Assembly (NCBI GenBank): GCA_027365835.1 | Contig: DAHXLU010000106.1 | Span: forward strand, 1-23,596 | DNA length: 23,596 nucleotides | From: JAJZMA01 sp021850405 | GTDB lineage: Bacteria; Chloroflexota; Dormibacteria; Aeolococcales; Aeolococcaceae | Direction: 5' to 3' | Part shown: positions 1 through 8,840 of the stretch, in pieces | How the letters are laid out: the number at the start of each line of letters is the position of its first letter | How positions within the stretch are numbered: the stretch's first letter is position 1 | The notes under the pieces: generated by a model | Database searches by the model: none | Told to the model about the DNA's origin: nothing | The model's input: the letters and a program-made list of their open reading frames with translations, nothing else | Program-made: the position numbers and the translations under genes

Positions 1-351
1 TCTGACCACCTGCTGCCACACTTTTCCTCAGGTAGATTCCAGAAAAATCCCAACTCGCCAAAAGACGATCCAGAGGACTGCCACGCAACTGCATTCTCTC
101 AGTCCGCTCTCAAAAGCCCCTTTGTCAACCAGCCTTCTAGATTCTGGGGTTCCGTCCCGCTCGCTCTGCCCGGGGCTTTCGGGGGCGACTGTCAGCGTCG
201 GGCACGGGCGGCTGCATGTTCACCATTATGATGGGCTTTCCGCTCCAGCCTCGTGCCAGGGAGTCGGTAGCTGCAGTGGTAACCTGGTCCACACTGGCTG
301 GTCTGTGTCCAGCTGTCTCCTGGGTAGCTGGACCCGAAGGGTGCGCTGGTT
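1..351. other. Left-edge region without a confident gene
   Basis: I see no recognisable gene here. Open frames on the plus strand have low-complexity translations without family motifs. On the minus strand, downstream of the DedA gene, a 51-codon frame (292 to 137, GTG start) gives a basic, proline-rich tail (KPRAERAGRNPRI at its end), but it has no convincing ribosome binding site and no recognised relatives. No hairpin followed by a T-run that could end the DedA transcript was obvious. Confidence 0.5.
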
Positions 352-1011
352 TTACGTCAGTTTGTTCTTGCCGGACGGCCCTCCCGTCCCTCTCGCGTGC
401 TTCCTGGCGAGATACCAGTAGCGGTACCAGAGAATGGCAGCAATGACGGCGAGTATTGCCAGGCCGAGCAGGATAAGGCCCACATGGGAGATGAATGCAA
501 CCGCAACATTGATGTTATTGCCCAGTATGACCCCAACTATCACAATGAACGGCACCCAGGTTACGGCTCCTGCAATTGAGGCAGAAAGAAAGCTGATCCG
601 CCCCATCCTGTGAAGGCCCGCCAGGGGCCCGCCGAAAATGCGCAGGATTGCGATCCAGCGACCGCCAGCGACTGCCAGCCAGGCACCCCGCCTGGCGAAC
701 AGTTTTTCTGCCACTGCTACCTTTTCCGGGGTATAGATCCGGGCAACCACCCTGGTTGAGAGTAGCTGCCGGCCATATGTCGCCCAGATGTAATAGGCGG
801 TCAGATTACCGAGAACAGCGGCCAGGATCCCATCGACGACCACCCCCCCTATCGAGAGGCGCCCCTGGGCAGCAAGGACTGCTCCCACTACGAGTGATAT
901 CTCCCCTGGAATTGGCACCCCTATTGACTCGATGAAGACACCAACAAACGGTATCGCGTAGCCGAAGGTACCTCCCCAGGCAAGCAGGCTGGTTGCGAAC
1001 GAGGCGAGCAG
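352..1011 (-). CDS. DedA-family (VTT/SNARE-associated) membrane protein
   Basis: Polytopic inner-membrane protein of the DedA superfamily. Family members act in membrane homeostasis, and some are lipid-carrier flippases; the substrate here is not known. The N-terminus carries the family signature ESIGVPIPGE. Further on come a GRWIAILR segment and the motif GGPLAGLHRMG typical of DedA, followed by strongly hydrophobic stretches. The first GTG in frame (918) would cut into the PIPGE signature, so the real start must lie upstream. The frame stays open back to a TGA near 1041 without ATG, GTG or TTG. A strong AAGGAG lies just before a CTG at 1011-1009, which I choose as start (about 219 residues, normal for the family). 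An ATG at 1018 is in another frame. The gene is divergent from topA, with about 190 bp between. Family assignment is firm; the exact start is inferred. Confidence 0.88.
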   Translation of the reverse strand: MLASFATSLLAWGGTFGYAIPFVGVFIESIGVPIPGEISLVVGAVLAAQGRLSIGGVVVDGILAAVLGNLTAYYIWATYGRQLLSTRVVARIYTPEKVAVAEKLFARRGAWLAVAGGRWIAILRIFGGPLAGLHRMGRISFLSASIAGAVTWVPFIVIVGVILGNNINVAVAFISHVGLILLGLAILAVIAAILWYRYWYLARKHARGTGGPSGKNKLT

Positions 1012-1201
1012 CTTGCATCTCCTTTTATTTGAACCGGGCCGTCAGGGCTAAAGGGCCTGGCTGCGGGACTGGCGTGCCGGTGCGGCGGCCAGGGAGGTCT
1101 CGATGTTACCTCCAGAGCCTTAAAAGAAAGAGTATAGGAACCGGTACTGCTATCATCTCCCTTTGGTGCTGTTGAAGCAGGTCATAGGTGAAGGCAGGTA
1201 G

Positions 1202-3487
1202 ATGGTACAACGACTGGTAATTGTGGAGTCCCCATCCAAGGCGCGCACGCTGGCGCGTTTCCTGGATAACTCATATACCATTCGCGCCTCCATGGGGCAC
1301 ATCCGGGATCTGCCCAAATCGACCCTGGGCGTGGACGTTGAGGCCGGTTTCAAACCCCAGTATGAGGTGATAAAGGGGAAAGAGAAACAGATCCGCGAAC
1401 TGAGGGAGCTGGCCAAACAGTCCGACGAGGTGCTTCTTGCAGCCGACCCGGACCGTGAAGGGGAAGCCATAGCCTGGCATCTGGCCGAGGCGCTGAAACT
1501 CAGGAATCCGGAACGGATCGTGTTTCATGAGGTGACGCGGCCCGCGGTTGAGGAGGCTCTCGCTCACCCGCGGCAGATAAATCGCTCCCTTGTTTTTGCC
1601 CAGGAGGCAAGAAGGGTCATCGACAGACTGGTAGGTTACCGGCTCAGCCCACTTCTCTGGAAAAAGGTGCGTACCGGGCTCTCTGCAGGACGCGTCCAGT
1701 CGGTGGCAGTGCGGCTGGTCTGCGAAAGGGAGGCCGAGATTGAGGCGTTCCAGGCAGAGGAGTCCTGGACGATTGACCTTCAGGCACAGGATGGAGACGG
1801 CAAATCTGTGGTTGCCCGTCTGGTTGGACGCGTGGAAAAGGGTGAGACCAGCAAGCTTGAGCTACATACCGAGGGAGAGGTGGAGCAGGTCTTTACCGCT
1901 CTTGGGGCAGATGCGGATGGTGTCCTGCCCCCAGTCCCCACCTATCGCGTAACCCGGGTGGAGCGCTCCGAGGTGAGCCGCTCAGCAGCCCAGCCATATA
2001 CAACCAGCACCATGCAGCAGGATGCAAGCACAAGGCTGCGCTTTTCCCCCAAGCGCACCATGATGATTGCCCAGGAGCTGTATGAGGGGGTTGATATCGG
2101 TGCTGGTGGGCAGGTTGGACTTATCACCTACATGCGTACCGACTCCACCAGGATATCTGACCTGGCACGGGATGATACCCGCCGCTTCATTGAGGCTTCC
2201 TATGGAGAGGAGTACGTGCGAAAGGGTTCAGCCAAGGGGAAGGCCTCTCCGCTGGCCCAGGACGCCCATGAGGCCATCCGCCCCACCGATGTAACCCGTA
2301 CCCCTGAGAGTGTCGCGAGCTTCCTGTCCGGCCCCCAGCAGCGACTCTACGATCTTGTCTGGCGTCGCTTTGTTGCAAGCCAGATGGCACCTGCGAAGTT
2401 TGCGAGAACCGTCGTTACCGTCGCAGGGAACAATCATGAGTTTCGCGCAACTGGCACCGTTCCGGTCTTTGATGGTTTCAACCGGGTCTGGAAGCGCGAG
2501 GAGGAAAAGGAGGAACAGGATGAGAGCGGGACAGTCCAGCTCCCAGCCCTGGTGGAAGGCCAGGAGCTGGTGCCGCTCCAGCTCTCTGCGGAACAGCATT
2601 TCACCCAGCCCCCCCCACGGTATACCGAGGCGTCCCTGATAAAGGATCTGGAGGAGCGTGGAATCGGGCGACCTTCTACCTATGCCCCTACCATCGATAC
2701 CATTGAGGCGCGTGGCTATGTCAGGTCAGAAGAGAGGCGGCTATATCCTACCGAGGTTGGCAAAACTGTCGACAGTGTGTTGCGCCAGCATTTCCCTGAC
2801 ATTGTTGACATCGACTTTACAGCGGCCCTGGAGAAAAAGCTGGACGCCCTTGAAGAGGGAGAGCAGAAGTATGAGGTGCTGGTGGCAGACTGGTATGGTC
2901 CCTTCCAGAAGACAGTGGAGAAGGCGGAGGCAGGCATGGAACGGGTAAGGATTCCCGCCCGGGATACTGGGGAAACATGCCCATTATGTGGTGAAGGTAC
3001 ACTCGTCATGCGCGAGGGCCGTTATGGACCGTTCACCGGCTGCTCCCGCTACCCGGAGTGCAAGTACATAAAGGGCAAGGAAGGCTCTGGTGAGCAGGTC
3101 GGGGAGAACTGCCCCGATTGTGGCAAACCACTTATTACCCGGCAGGGGAAGAGGGGTCCATTCATTGGCTGCTCTGGCTATCCTGCGTGCCGGTATGTCA
3201 GGGCGGCTGCGGGACAGGAGCGGCAAACCGTAGAGCCGACGCCAACAGGGGAGAACTGCCCCGACTGCGGAAAGCCCCTGGTTGAGCGGCCTGGCCGCTT
3301 TGGACCGTTTGTGGCATGCTCCGGCTATCCCAAGTGCCGCTACCGGCCCCCCAAGGTTGGCGCTGCAGACAAATCCTCTCCAGCCAGTGCAACAGGCAAG
3401 ACAGCTGGCACGACTCGCAAGAAGGCAGCTACACGGCCAACAGCAAAAAAGCCCGCCCGCAAGCTGCCTTCAAAGAGTGGGGGCTGA
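1202..3487 (+). CDS. topA: DNA topoisomerase I (type IA)
   Basis: Relaxes negatively supercoiled DNA through a transient 5'-phosphotyrosyl break. The 761-residue protein starts with a TOPRIM domain (LVIVESPSKA, catalytic Glu9; acidic metal-binding DPDREGEA at 82-89). The active-site tyrosine is Tyr310 in GLITYMRTDS. The toroid-forming core continues through the IGRPSTYAP motif. The C-terminus has three Cys4 zinc ribbons starting at about Cys593, Cys637 and Cys686, each with the pattern CPxCG...GPFxxCSxYPxCxY, and ends in a Lys/Ala/Thr-rich basic tail of about 45 residues likely to contact DNA. The start ATG follows a purine-rich GAAGGCAGG. The gene is single, divergent from the DedA gene and followed by a gene-poor gap. 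All key residues are intact, so it should be functional. Confidence 0.97.
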   Translation: MVQRLVIVESPSKARTLARFLDNSYTIRASMGHIRDLPKSTLGVDVEAGFKPQYEVIKGKEKQIRELRELAKQSDEVLLAADPDREGEAIAWHLAEALKLRNPERIVFHEVTRPAVEEALAHPRQINRSLVFAQEARRVIDRLVGYRLSPLLWKKVRTGLSAGRVQSVAVRLVCEREAEIEAFQAEESWTIDLQAQDGDGKSVVARLVGRVEKGETSKLELHTEGEVEQVFTALGADADGVLPPVPTYRVTRVERSEVSRSAAQPYTTSTMQQDASTRLRFSPKRTMMIAQELYEGVDIGAGGQVGLITYMRTDSTRISDLARDDTRRFIEASYGEEYVRKGSAKGKASPLAQDAHEAIRPTDVTRTPESVASFLSGPQQRLYDLVWRRFVASQMAPAKFARTVVTVAGNNHEFRATGTVPVFDGFNRVWKREEEKEEQDESGTVQLPALVEGQELVPLQLSAEQHFTQPPPRYTEASLIKDLEERGIGRPSTYAPTIDTIEARGYVRSEERRLYPTEVGKTVDSVLRQHFPDIVDIDFTAALEKKLDALEEGEQKYEVLVADWYGPFQKTVEKAEAGMERVRIPARDTGETCPLCGEGTLVMREGRYGPFTGCSRYPECKYIKGKEGSGEQVGENCPDCGKPLITRQGKRGPFIGCSGYPACRYVRAAAGQERQTVEPTPTGENCPDCGKPLVERPGRFGPFVACSGYPKCRYRPPKVGAADKSSPASATGKTAGTTRKKAATRPTAKKPARKLPSKSGG

Positions 3488-3592
3488 AAAAAGCCAGGCG
3501 TCCAATGCAGGCAAGCTGCCAGGTGGATTGGCGTTCCAGGGAGAGACAACCAGAGGCTTGTACCATCCCTGGCGTCGCTTTTGAGTGACTTA

Positions 3593-3871
3593 TTAAGGGA
3601 ACCTGCGGGACGGGCTGGCCGACAGCCAATCGGAGATAACTCTGGCGTAGACCAGTTCATCCGCCTGCCGATTCAGCTCCATCTGCATCAGCATCAGGAG
3701 ACAGTCAAGGCGGCGGTGGTTGGTGAAGGAGTGCTTACGAGGGTTGATGGCCGCCTTGATGGGCTCTGAGAGATGCTCCAGACCACCGGTGGTTAGCGGT
3801 GTTCCGTCCTTTACCGGACTAGGAGCGTGGGTCAGTAACAATCCCACGAGAGGGGTGGTGAGTGTGAGTCA
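3593..3871 (-). pseudogene. Transposase C-terminal remnant
   Basis: An open minus-strand frame (first possible start GTG at 3847) encodes roughly 84 residues: PLTTGGLEHLSEPIKAAI, then a basic NPRKHSFTNHRRLD segment, then a long amphipathic helix. The pattern 'TT..(L/I)E....PI+..+....F....R...' resembles the C-terminal end of Mutator/IS256- or IS1249-like transposases, where the last catalytic Glu lies in the TTN.IE motif. Here the N-terminal catalytic core is missing: the frame is closed by TGA just upstream of about 3871. No matching terminal inverted repeats or target duplications were found by eye. It is most likely a decayed insertion-sequence scar between topA and rpsB. Family assignment is from recall and is moderate. 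Confidence 0.5.
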
Positions 3872-4108
3872 ATAGACAAATGAGTACAGACGAAGGCACA
3901 TTCCTCTTTGCTGGCAATGATAGTGAGAATAATCTGGAGTTGGTTAGGGGTGATGGAGTGGAGCGGGGCGGCTGACAGCGCGTCGGGTGCATCAGGTAGA
4001 ATCAGGGTTATCAAACACACAGGCAGGCAAGGCATGACGGTCCGCTGGTTGAAGGCGGTGCTGCCCCAAGCTGTCCTGTGGAAGTAACAACCGTCAAGAG
4101 GGAACCAC
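3872..4108. other. Leader/intergenic region upstream of rpsB
   Basis: This stretch should contain the promoter and leader of the rpsB-tsf cluster. A weak sigma70-like pair is visible (TTGCTG at 3908-3913, 16 bp, TAATCT at 3930-3935), about 175 bp ahead of rpsB, but it is not convincing. A minus-strand frame covers the whole interval (4110 to 3832) and could hold further eroded transposase sequence in a different frame; its translation is not recognisable. No riboswitch or clear S2 autoregulatory fold could be identified by eye. Confidence 0.3.
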
Positions 4109-4951
4109 ATGCCTGAGCCGACCCTGAGGGAGATGCTTAAGGCCGGAGTGCACTTCGGCCACCAGACCAGCCGCTGGAATCCAAAAATGCGGCCCTATAT
4201 TTACACGTCCAGGAATGGCGTGCACGTTATCGACCTCCAGCTTACCCAGGTAAAGCTGGAGGAGGCCGCATCCTTCCTTGAGCATCTGGCAGAAAGGGGA
4301 CAGAGGGTCCTTTTTGTGGGAACCAAGAAGCAGGCACAGGATGCCATTGAGGAAGTTTGCCGTCAGACGGGAGATTTCTATGTCACCCACAGGTGGATGG
4401 GAGGACTCCTGACCAATTTCACGGTCATCCAGAAACGGCTCAAAAGGATGCAGGAGCTGCGCCTGCTACGGGAGCGGGGCGACTTTGAGCGGATGTCGCG
4501 CAAGGAGGCCAATGTACTGGAGGATGACCTGACCCATCTGGAGGCAAATTTTGGTGGTATGGCCGAGATGCGGTCCCTTCCAGGTGCCGTGGTCGTTGTT
4601 GACTGCAAGAAGGAAAAGCTGGCAGTCACTGAGGCCAACCGTCTCCATATCCCAGTTGTTGCGATTGTGGATACCAATGTCGATCCTGAACTTGTTGATT
4701 ATCCAGTCCCCGGCAATGACGACGCGATAAGAGCGGTGCGGCTGATAATCAGCCGGCTGGGCGAAGGGCTACTCGCCGGTCACGCAAGACACCAGGAGCG
4801 AAAAATTGCCGACCAGGAAGGGGAGGACGCTCTTGCCGAGCTGGCAGAGGCAGAGGCGCAACTGCTCGCCGAAGCGAGGGCCGCAGAGGCTGAGCCTTCC
4901 GGTGCAGAACTGGTGACTGCAATCCCTGCAACTACAGGAGACGAAAAGTGA
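4109..4951 (+). CDS. rpsB: 30S ribosomal protein S2
   Basis: Structural protein of the small ribosomal subunit, on the platform/head junction, needed for binding of S1 and mRNA where S1 exists. The N-terminus LREMLKAGVHFGHQTSRWNPKM and the central RWMGGLLTNF and PVVAIVDTNVDP motifs are diagnostic of S2. The protein is 280 residues; the final 50 are rich in Ala and Glu, longer than the core fold needs, as in many bacteria. The ATG follows an AGAGGGA ribosome binding site. The stop codon overlaps the GTG start of tsf (GTGA), so the two are very probably translated in a coupled way from one transcript, the universal rpsB-tsf arrangement. Confidence 0.97.
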   Translation: MPEPTLREMLKAGVHFGHQTSRWNPKMRPYIYTSRNGVHVIDLQLTQVKLEEAASFLEHLAERGQRVLFVGTKKQAQDAIEEVCRQTGDFYVTHRWMGGLLTNFTVIQKRLKRMQELRLLRERGDFERMSRKEANVLEDDLTHLEANFGGMAEMRSLPGAVVVVDCKKEKLAVTEANRLHIPVVAIVDTNVDPELVDYPVPGNDDAIRAVRLIISRLGEGLLAGHARHQERKIADQEGEDALAELAEAEAQLLAEARAAEAEPSGAELVTAIPATTGDEK

Positions 4952-5889
4952 CTGCGGTCATCTCTGCCAGTCTGGTAAAGCAGCTGCGCGACGAGACTGG
5001 CGCGGGCATGATGGACTGCAAGAATGCACTCACTGCGGCTTCTGGGGATGTTGGAGCAGCCAAGACATGGTTGCGGGAAAAGGGACTGTCCCGTGCAGCG
5101 TCAAAGGCTGGTCGGACCACAAACGAGGGCGTGGTGGAGCTTTACCTGGATGGCGGCACGGCAGCTAGCCGGACTGGAGTTTTGCTCGAGCTGAACTGTG
5201 AATCTGACTTTGTGGCAAGGACAGACCAGTTCAGAAATCTTGCCCGCACACTCGCCCACGAGGTTGCAGTAAGCTCGTCTCTCACTACTTTGGATGAGTT
5301 GATGTCTGGCCCCGCCTCTTCTGATGAGGGTAGGAGCGTTGCTGATCTGGTCTCAGATGCTGTTGCTGCACTGGGAGAGAACGTGAGTGTCGCGCGCTTT
5401 ACTCGACTTGCAATTCCAGAGGGTGCAGAGGGCCGGGTTGATGGTTATGTGCATGACGCAAGTGGAAGTGCCCGGATTGGGGTCCTGCTCCACTTGAGCT
5501 GCCAGTCCAGAAAGGCTGCAGAAAGCGAGCCGCTTTCCGAACTGGCGCGCGAAATCGCACTCCAGATTGCCGGGATGGCGCCTGCGTATATCTCGAGGGA
5601 GGATGTCCCAGAAAGCCTTGTGGCAGCAGAGAGGGACATATACCGCAAGCAGGTTGAAGGCAAACCGGAAAATATTGTTGAGAAGATCATAGCTGGCAAG
5701 CTCGATTCATACTTTGCTGGTATCTGCCTGCTGGACCAGCCCTGGGTGCGGGATGACAAGCGCAAGATTGCGGATCTCCTTGCATCTGCATCTTCACAGC
5801 TCTCTGAGACTGTCTCTGTAGGCCGGTTTTTCCGGTATCAGGTTGGCGAGGTTGGGGATGGCACCAGTGCAGACCAGAGCCAGGCCTGA
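4948..5889 (+). CDS. tsf: Translation elongation factor Ts
   Basis: Guanine-nucleotide exchange factor that releases GDP from EF-Tu. The N-terminal UBA-like domain is clear (LVKQLRDETGAGMMDCKNAL, residues 9-28), followed by the EF-Tu-contacting segment SDFVAR at 86-91 (usually TDFVA). The core has two subdomains, the second beginning near GYVHDASG. The length of 313 residues is somewhat above the 283 of E. coli. Translation starts at GTG inside the rpsB stop (4-bp GTGA overlap), which explains why there is no separate strong ribosome binding site. The gene is followed 22 bp later by pyrH. Confidence 0.97.
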   Translation: MTAVISASLVKQLRDETGAGMMDCKNALTAASGDVGAAKTWLREKGLSRAASKAGRTTNEGVVELYLDGGTAASRTGVLLELNCESDFVARTDQFRNLARTLAHEVAVSSSLTTLDELMSGPASSDEGRSVADLVSDAVAALGENVSVARFTRLAIPEGAEGRVDGYVHDASGSARIGVLLHLSCQSRKAAESEPLSELAREIALQIAGMAPAYISREDVPESLVAAERDIYRKQVEGKPENIVEKIIAGKLDSYFAGICLLDQPWVRDDKRKIADLLASASSQLSETVSVGRFFRYQVGEVGDGTSADQSQA

Positions 5890-5911
5890 AGTCAGCCAGC
5901 CAGCGGCAGGG

Positions 5912-6643
5912 ATGTCTCCTCTGTATCGGCGTATAGTCCTCAAGCTCAGTGGGGAAGCGCTCATGGGGAACGAGAGCGCAGGAATTCATGTCCAGACCAT
6001 GGAGCGGGTCGCGCATGAGGTACAAAGGGTGTCAGCACTCGGCACCCAGATAGCAATTGTAGTTGGTGGTGGCAATATAGTTCGCGGCATGGACGTCGGC
6101 CAGCGCGGACTCGACCGTGTTACCGGAGACTATATGGGCATGCTCGCCACAGTCATCAACTCACTGGCTCTGCGGGATGCGCTGGAGCAGCGCGGCATGC
6201 AGTGCCGGCTGCAAACTGCGATAGCCATGCAGCAGATTGCAGAGCCATTTATTCCCCGTAGAACCATGCGGCATCTGGAAAAGGGCCGCGTTGTCATTCT
6301 GGCTGGCGGAAACGGCAATCCCTTCTTTACAACTGATACCACAGCCGCGCTGAGGGCGGCTGAGATAGACGCTGACGTGCTGCTCAAGGCCACCAAGGTT
6401 GACGGCATATATTCCTCGGACCCCAAGCTCGACGCTGACGCCATGCGCTATCACCATCTTTCGTACATGGATGTCATTTCCAGGGGGCTGGGAGTTATGG
6501 ACTCAACTGCACTTACACTATGTATGGAAAACAGGATGCCTATAGTGGTCTTTGACCTGGGCCAGGAAGGTAACATAGAGAGGGTCGTAATGGGAGAGAA
6601 GGTAGGCACCCTGGTTGATAACAAGGGGACTGACGGTGGCTGA
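5912..6643 (+). CDS. pyrH: UMP kinase (uridylate kinase)
   Basis: Phosphorylates UMP to UDP with ATP, an essential hexameric, typically GTP-activated and UTP-inhibited enzyme of the amino-acid-kinase fold. Visible motifs: KLSGEAL (residues 11-17), VVGGGNIVRG, GDYMGMLAT and TDTTAALRA, then the C-terminal KVDGIYSSDP. I choose ATG 5912 because the conserved YRRIVLKLSGEAL begins right after it, a GGCAGGG ribosome binding site precedes it, and the resulting 243 residues match the family. The frame stays open further upstream into the end of tsf, but that extension has no family counterpart. The end overlaps the frr start by 8 bp. Confidence 0.96.
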   Translation: MSPLYRRIVLKLSGEALMGNESAGIHVQTMERVAHEVQRVSALGTQIAIVVGGGNIVRGMDVGQRGLDRVTGDYMGMLATVINSLALRDALEQRGMQCRLQTAIAMQQIAEPFIPRRTMRHLEKGRVVILAGGNGNPFFTTDTTAALRAAEIDADVLLKATKVDGIYSSDPKLDADAMRYHHLSYMDVISRGLGVMDSTALTLCMENRMPIVVFDLGQEGNIERVVMGEKVGTLVDNKGTDGG

Positions 6644-7253
6644 TACAGCAGGAGACCGCGAGAGCGAGCGGATAGCAAAGGTCAAGGAGACTGTCGATTT
6701 AGACGCTGTGCTCAGGGATGCCAGGGAGCACATGGAGAAGAGTCTGGATTCGCTGCACCGTGAGCTGGGCGCAATCCGGACTGGACGGGCCAACCCAGCG
6801 CTCCTTGACCGTCTGATGGTGGCCTATTACGGAACGCCGACCCCGCTAAATGCAATTGCCGGAGTCTCGAGCCCAGACCCAAGGCAACTTCTCATCAGTC
6901 CGTACGACAAGTCGAGCATTCCCGATATTGAGAAGGCAATCCAGAAAAGTGACCTTGGGCTCACGCCCGGAAACGATGGCCAGGTGATCCGGATAACGAT
7001 TCCGCCACTGACCGAAGAGCGTCGCAAGGAGTTTGTCAAGCTGGTGCATGGACGCGCTGAGGATACCCGGGTAGCGGTCCGGAATGTACGGCGGGATCAC
7101 ATGGAACTGCTTCGGCGGAAGGAGAAGGATGGTGCCCTCAGTTCGGATGAACTAGCTGGAGCGCTTGCGGCAGTCCAGAAGATTACAGATACGTTTGTTG
7201 CCAGGATCGACGATATAGCCCAGCGGAAAGAGGCTGAGATACTGGAGGTATAG
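6636..7253 (+). CDS. frr: Ribosome recycling factor
   Basis: Splits post-termination ribosomes together with EF-G. The diagnostic IRTGRANPALLD motif is at residues 47-58, followed by the domain II segment YYGTPTPLNAIA and the C-terminal helices (RRDHMELLRRKEKDG). I place the start at GTG 6636, which has AAGGGG seven bases upstream and lies inside the end of pyrH (8-bp overlap); a TTG at 6615 in frame is less likely. The 205-residue product is about 20 longer than the usual 185, the excess being a charged N-terminal extension (DTAGDRESERIAKVKE). The gene is translationally coupled to pyrH and followed 4 bp later by uppS. Confidence 0.95.
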   Translation: MADTAGDRESERIAKVKETVDLDAVLRDAREHMEKSLDSLHRELGAIRTGRANPALLDRLMVAYYGTPTPLNAIAGVSSPDPRQLLISPYDKSSIPDIEKAIQKSDLGLTPGNDGQVIRITIPPLTEERRKEFVKLVHGRAEDTRVAVRNVRRDHMELLRRKEKDGALSSDELAGALAAVQKITDTFVARIDDIAQRKEAEILEV

Positions 7254-7257
7254 GCTT

Positions 7258-8004
7258 TTGCCAGGGGCACCACCTCCCTTTAGGGTGCGGCTGCCGGCCG
7301 ATGACCATCTGCCCCGGCATATCGCGATCATCATGGATGGGAATGGCCGCTGGGCTCGGGAGCGCGGCGAGGAGCGCCTCTTTGGCCATCGTGCGGGCGT
7401 CCGGGCTATACGTCCAGTGGTCGAGACCTGCCAGGAGCTGGATATTCATGTGGTGACGCTGTATGCCTTCAGCACTGAGAACTGGAACCGGCCCAGAGGC
7501 GAGGTAGAAGGGCTCATGGAACTGTTTCGCGAGACCCTGGCACAGGAAGTTCCTGAACTGCATGAGAAGGGTATCCAGATTCGGGTTCTGGGAAGGAGAG
7601 ACGAGCTGGACAAGGGACTGGTCCAGGCCGTCGAATCTGCCGAGAGTCTTACTGCAGAAAATACTGAGGGCATTCTGAACGTGGCGCTCAATTACGGAAG
7701 CCGCAGGGAGATCCTGGATGCCGTAAGCGAGATTCTTCTGCTCGATATCGGGCCAGAAATGGTTACTGAGGAGCTGCTCTCTTCCCGTCTGTACACTGCG
7801 GGCCTTCCTGATCCTGACCTGTGTATCAGATCAGCGGGGGAGAGCAGACTCTCAAATTTTCTCCTCTGGCAGTCAGCGTACGCCGAGTTCTATGTCACAG
7901 CTACACTCTGGCCCGACTTTGGCCCGCCGGACCTGCGGGCTGCAGTGTCGGATTTTCTTGCCCGGCGGCGAAAGTTCGGCGGTGTGCTGTCTGAGGAGGT
8001 GTGA
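7258..8004 (+). CDS. uppS: Isoprenyl (undecaprenyl-type) diphosphate synthase, cis-prenyltransferase
   Basis: Adds isopentenyl units in cis to make the long-chain polyprenyl diphosphate that carries cell-wall precursors. The catalytic motif IIMDGNGRWA (Asp27) is at residues 24-33, then GHRAG, TLYAFSTENW and, near the C-terminus, RSAGESRLSNFLLWQSAYAEF, all typical of the family. Length is 248 residues. The start codon is TTG at 7258, nine bases after a good GGAGG; no ATG or GTG lies between it and the conserved region. It is 4 bp after frr and its stop overlaps the cdsA start region. The chain length of the product cannot be read from the sequence. Confidence 0.95.
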   Translation: MPGAPPPFRVRLPADDHLPRHIAIIMDGNGRWARERGEERLFGHRAGVRAIRPVVETCQELDIHVVTLYAFSTENWNRPRGEVEGLMELFRETLAQEVPELHEKGIQIRVLGRRDELDKGLVQAVESAESLTAENTEGILNVALNYGSRREILDAVSEILLLDIGPEMVTEELLSSRLYTAGLPDPDLCIRSAGESRLSNFLLWQSAYAEFYVTATLWPDFGPPDLRAAVSDFLARRRKFGGVLSEEV

Positions 8005-8840
8005 TGCTGCGCAGGATAGCATCGGCGCTCGTGCTTGGTGTGCTCGTGCTTTTGGTGATATGGTTTCGCGGCCCGCTGCTCGACGCAGTCCTCGCACTTG
8101 TGCTCCTACTAGCCTGTTTTGAGTTCAGTAAACTCAATCCTGGGACCGATTTCCGGCAACTGCTGTCTTTTCTTGTACCGATTTGCCTGCTCTTTCTGGG
8201 TGCAACGCTGGTCTCACTGCTCCATCCTGGGACGGCCATAAGACTGCTGCCCTACATGCTTGCCGGTTTGGCTGCAATCGTACTGCCACTAACCCTTGTT
8301 GGAGGGAAGGATGCATGGACACTCTGGACTCTCGTTGTGAGCGGGACGATATATATCGCTAGCGGTACGTCAGCTATCCTCCTGCTCCTGTTGCAGACAC
8401 GCGGACCGGCATCCGGCGGCCATTATGGCCAGCTACTCTTTATCGTGATACTTGCTGGCGTAATCGCCTGCGACACAGCAGCATATTTTGTGGGCAGCTG
8501 GATTGGCAAACACCGTTTTTTTCCCGCAATCTCGCCAGCCAAGAGCGTTGAGGGTGCAGTTGCGGGATTTTGCTTTGCTGTGGTCCTGGGCCTCGTCCTA
8601 GGGGTATGGCTGCTCCATATGTTCTGGCCCCTTGCTGCAATTCTGGGAGGACTTGTCGGGGCTGGTGCCCAGGCCGGGGATCTGGCGGAGTCTTCGATGA
8701 AGCGGATTGCCGGCGTCAAGGATTCCGGCTCCCTGATTCCTGGCCATGGTGGAATTCTGGACCGCATTGACAGCCTTATGGTGGTGGCTCCACTCTCTGC
8801 GTGTTACCTTGGCCTATTGGGGATGATTCACCAGTTATGA
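8004..8840 (+). CDS. cdsA: Phosphatidate cytidylyltransferase (CDP-diglyceride synthase)
   Basis: Converts phosphatidic acid and CTP to CDP-diacylglycerol, the entry point of phospholipid synthesis, in the cytoplasmic membrane. The protein is very hydrophobic with about eight predicted membrane segments. The C-terminal signature is complete: SPAKSVEGAVAG, GDLAESSMKRIAGVKD and IPGHGGILDRIDS. ATG 8004 lies 5 bp after AGGAGG; a GTG at 8001 is the alternative. The start overlaps the uppS stop by one base (TGATG) and its own stop overlaps the dxr ATG (ATGA), so it is coupled at both ends. The 278-residue length is normal. Confidence 0.95.
   Translation: MLRRIASALVLGVLVLLVIWFRGPLLDAVLALVLLLACFEFSKLNPGTDFRQLLSFLVPICLLFLGATLVSLLHPGTAIRLLPYMLAGLAAIVLPLTLVGGKDAWTLWTLVVSGTIYIASGTSAILLLLLQTRGPASGGHYGQLLFIVILAGVIACDTAAYFVGSWIGKHRFFPAISPAKSVEGAVAGFCFAVVLGLVLGVWLLHMFWPLAAILGGLVGAGAQAGDLAESSMKRIAGVKDSGSLIPGHGGILDRIDSLMVVAPLSACYLGLLGMIHQL

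Noticed and set aside
137..292. 51-codon minus-strand frame downstream of the DedA gene
   Set aside because: The translation is mildly protein-like, with a basic Pro/Arg tail, but there is no good ribosome binding site, no motif and no overlap or coupling to support it.
3908..3935. Sigma70-like TTGCTG-N16-TAATCT ahead of rpsB
   Set aside because: Both hexamers deviate from consensus and the site is far from the gene; it is mentioned in the intergenic entry but not called as a promoter.
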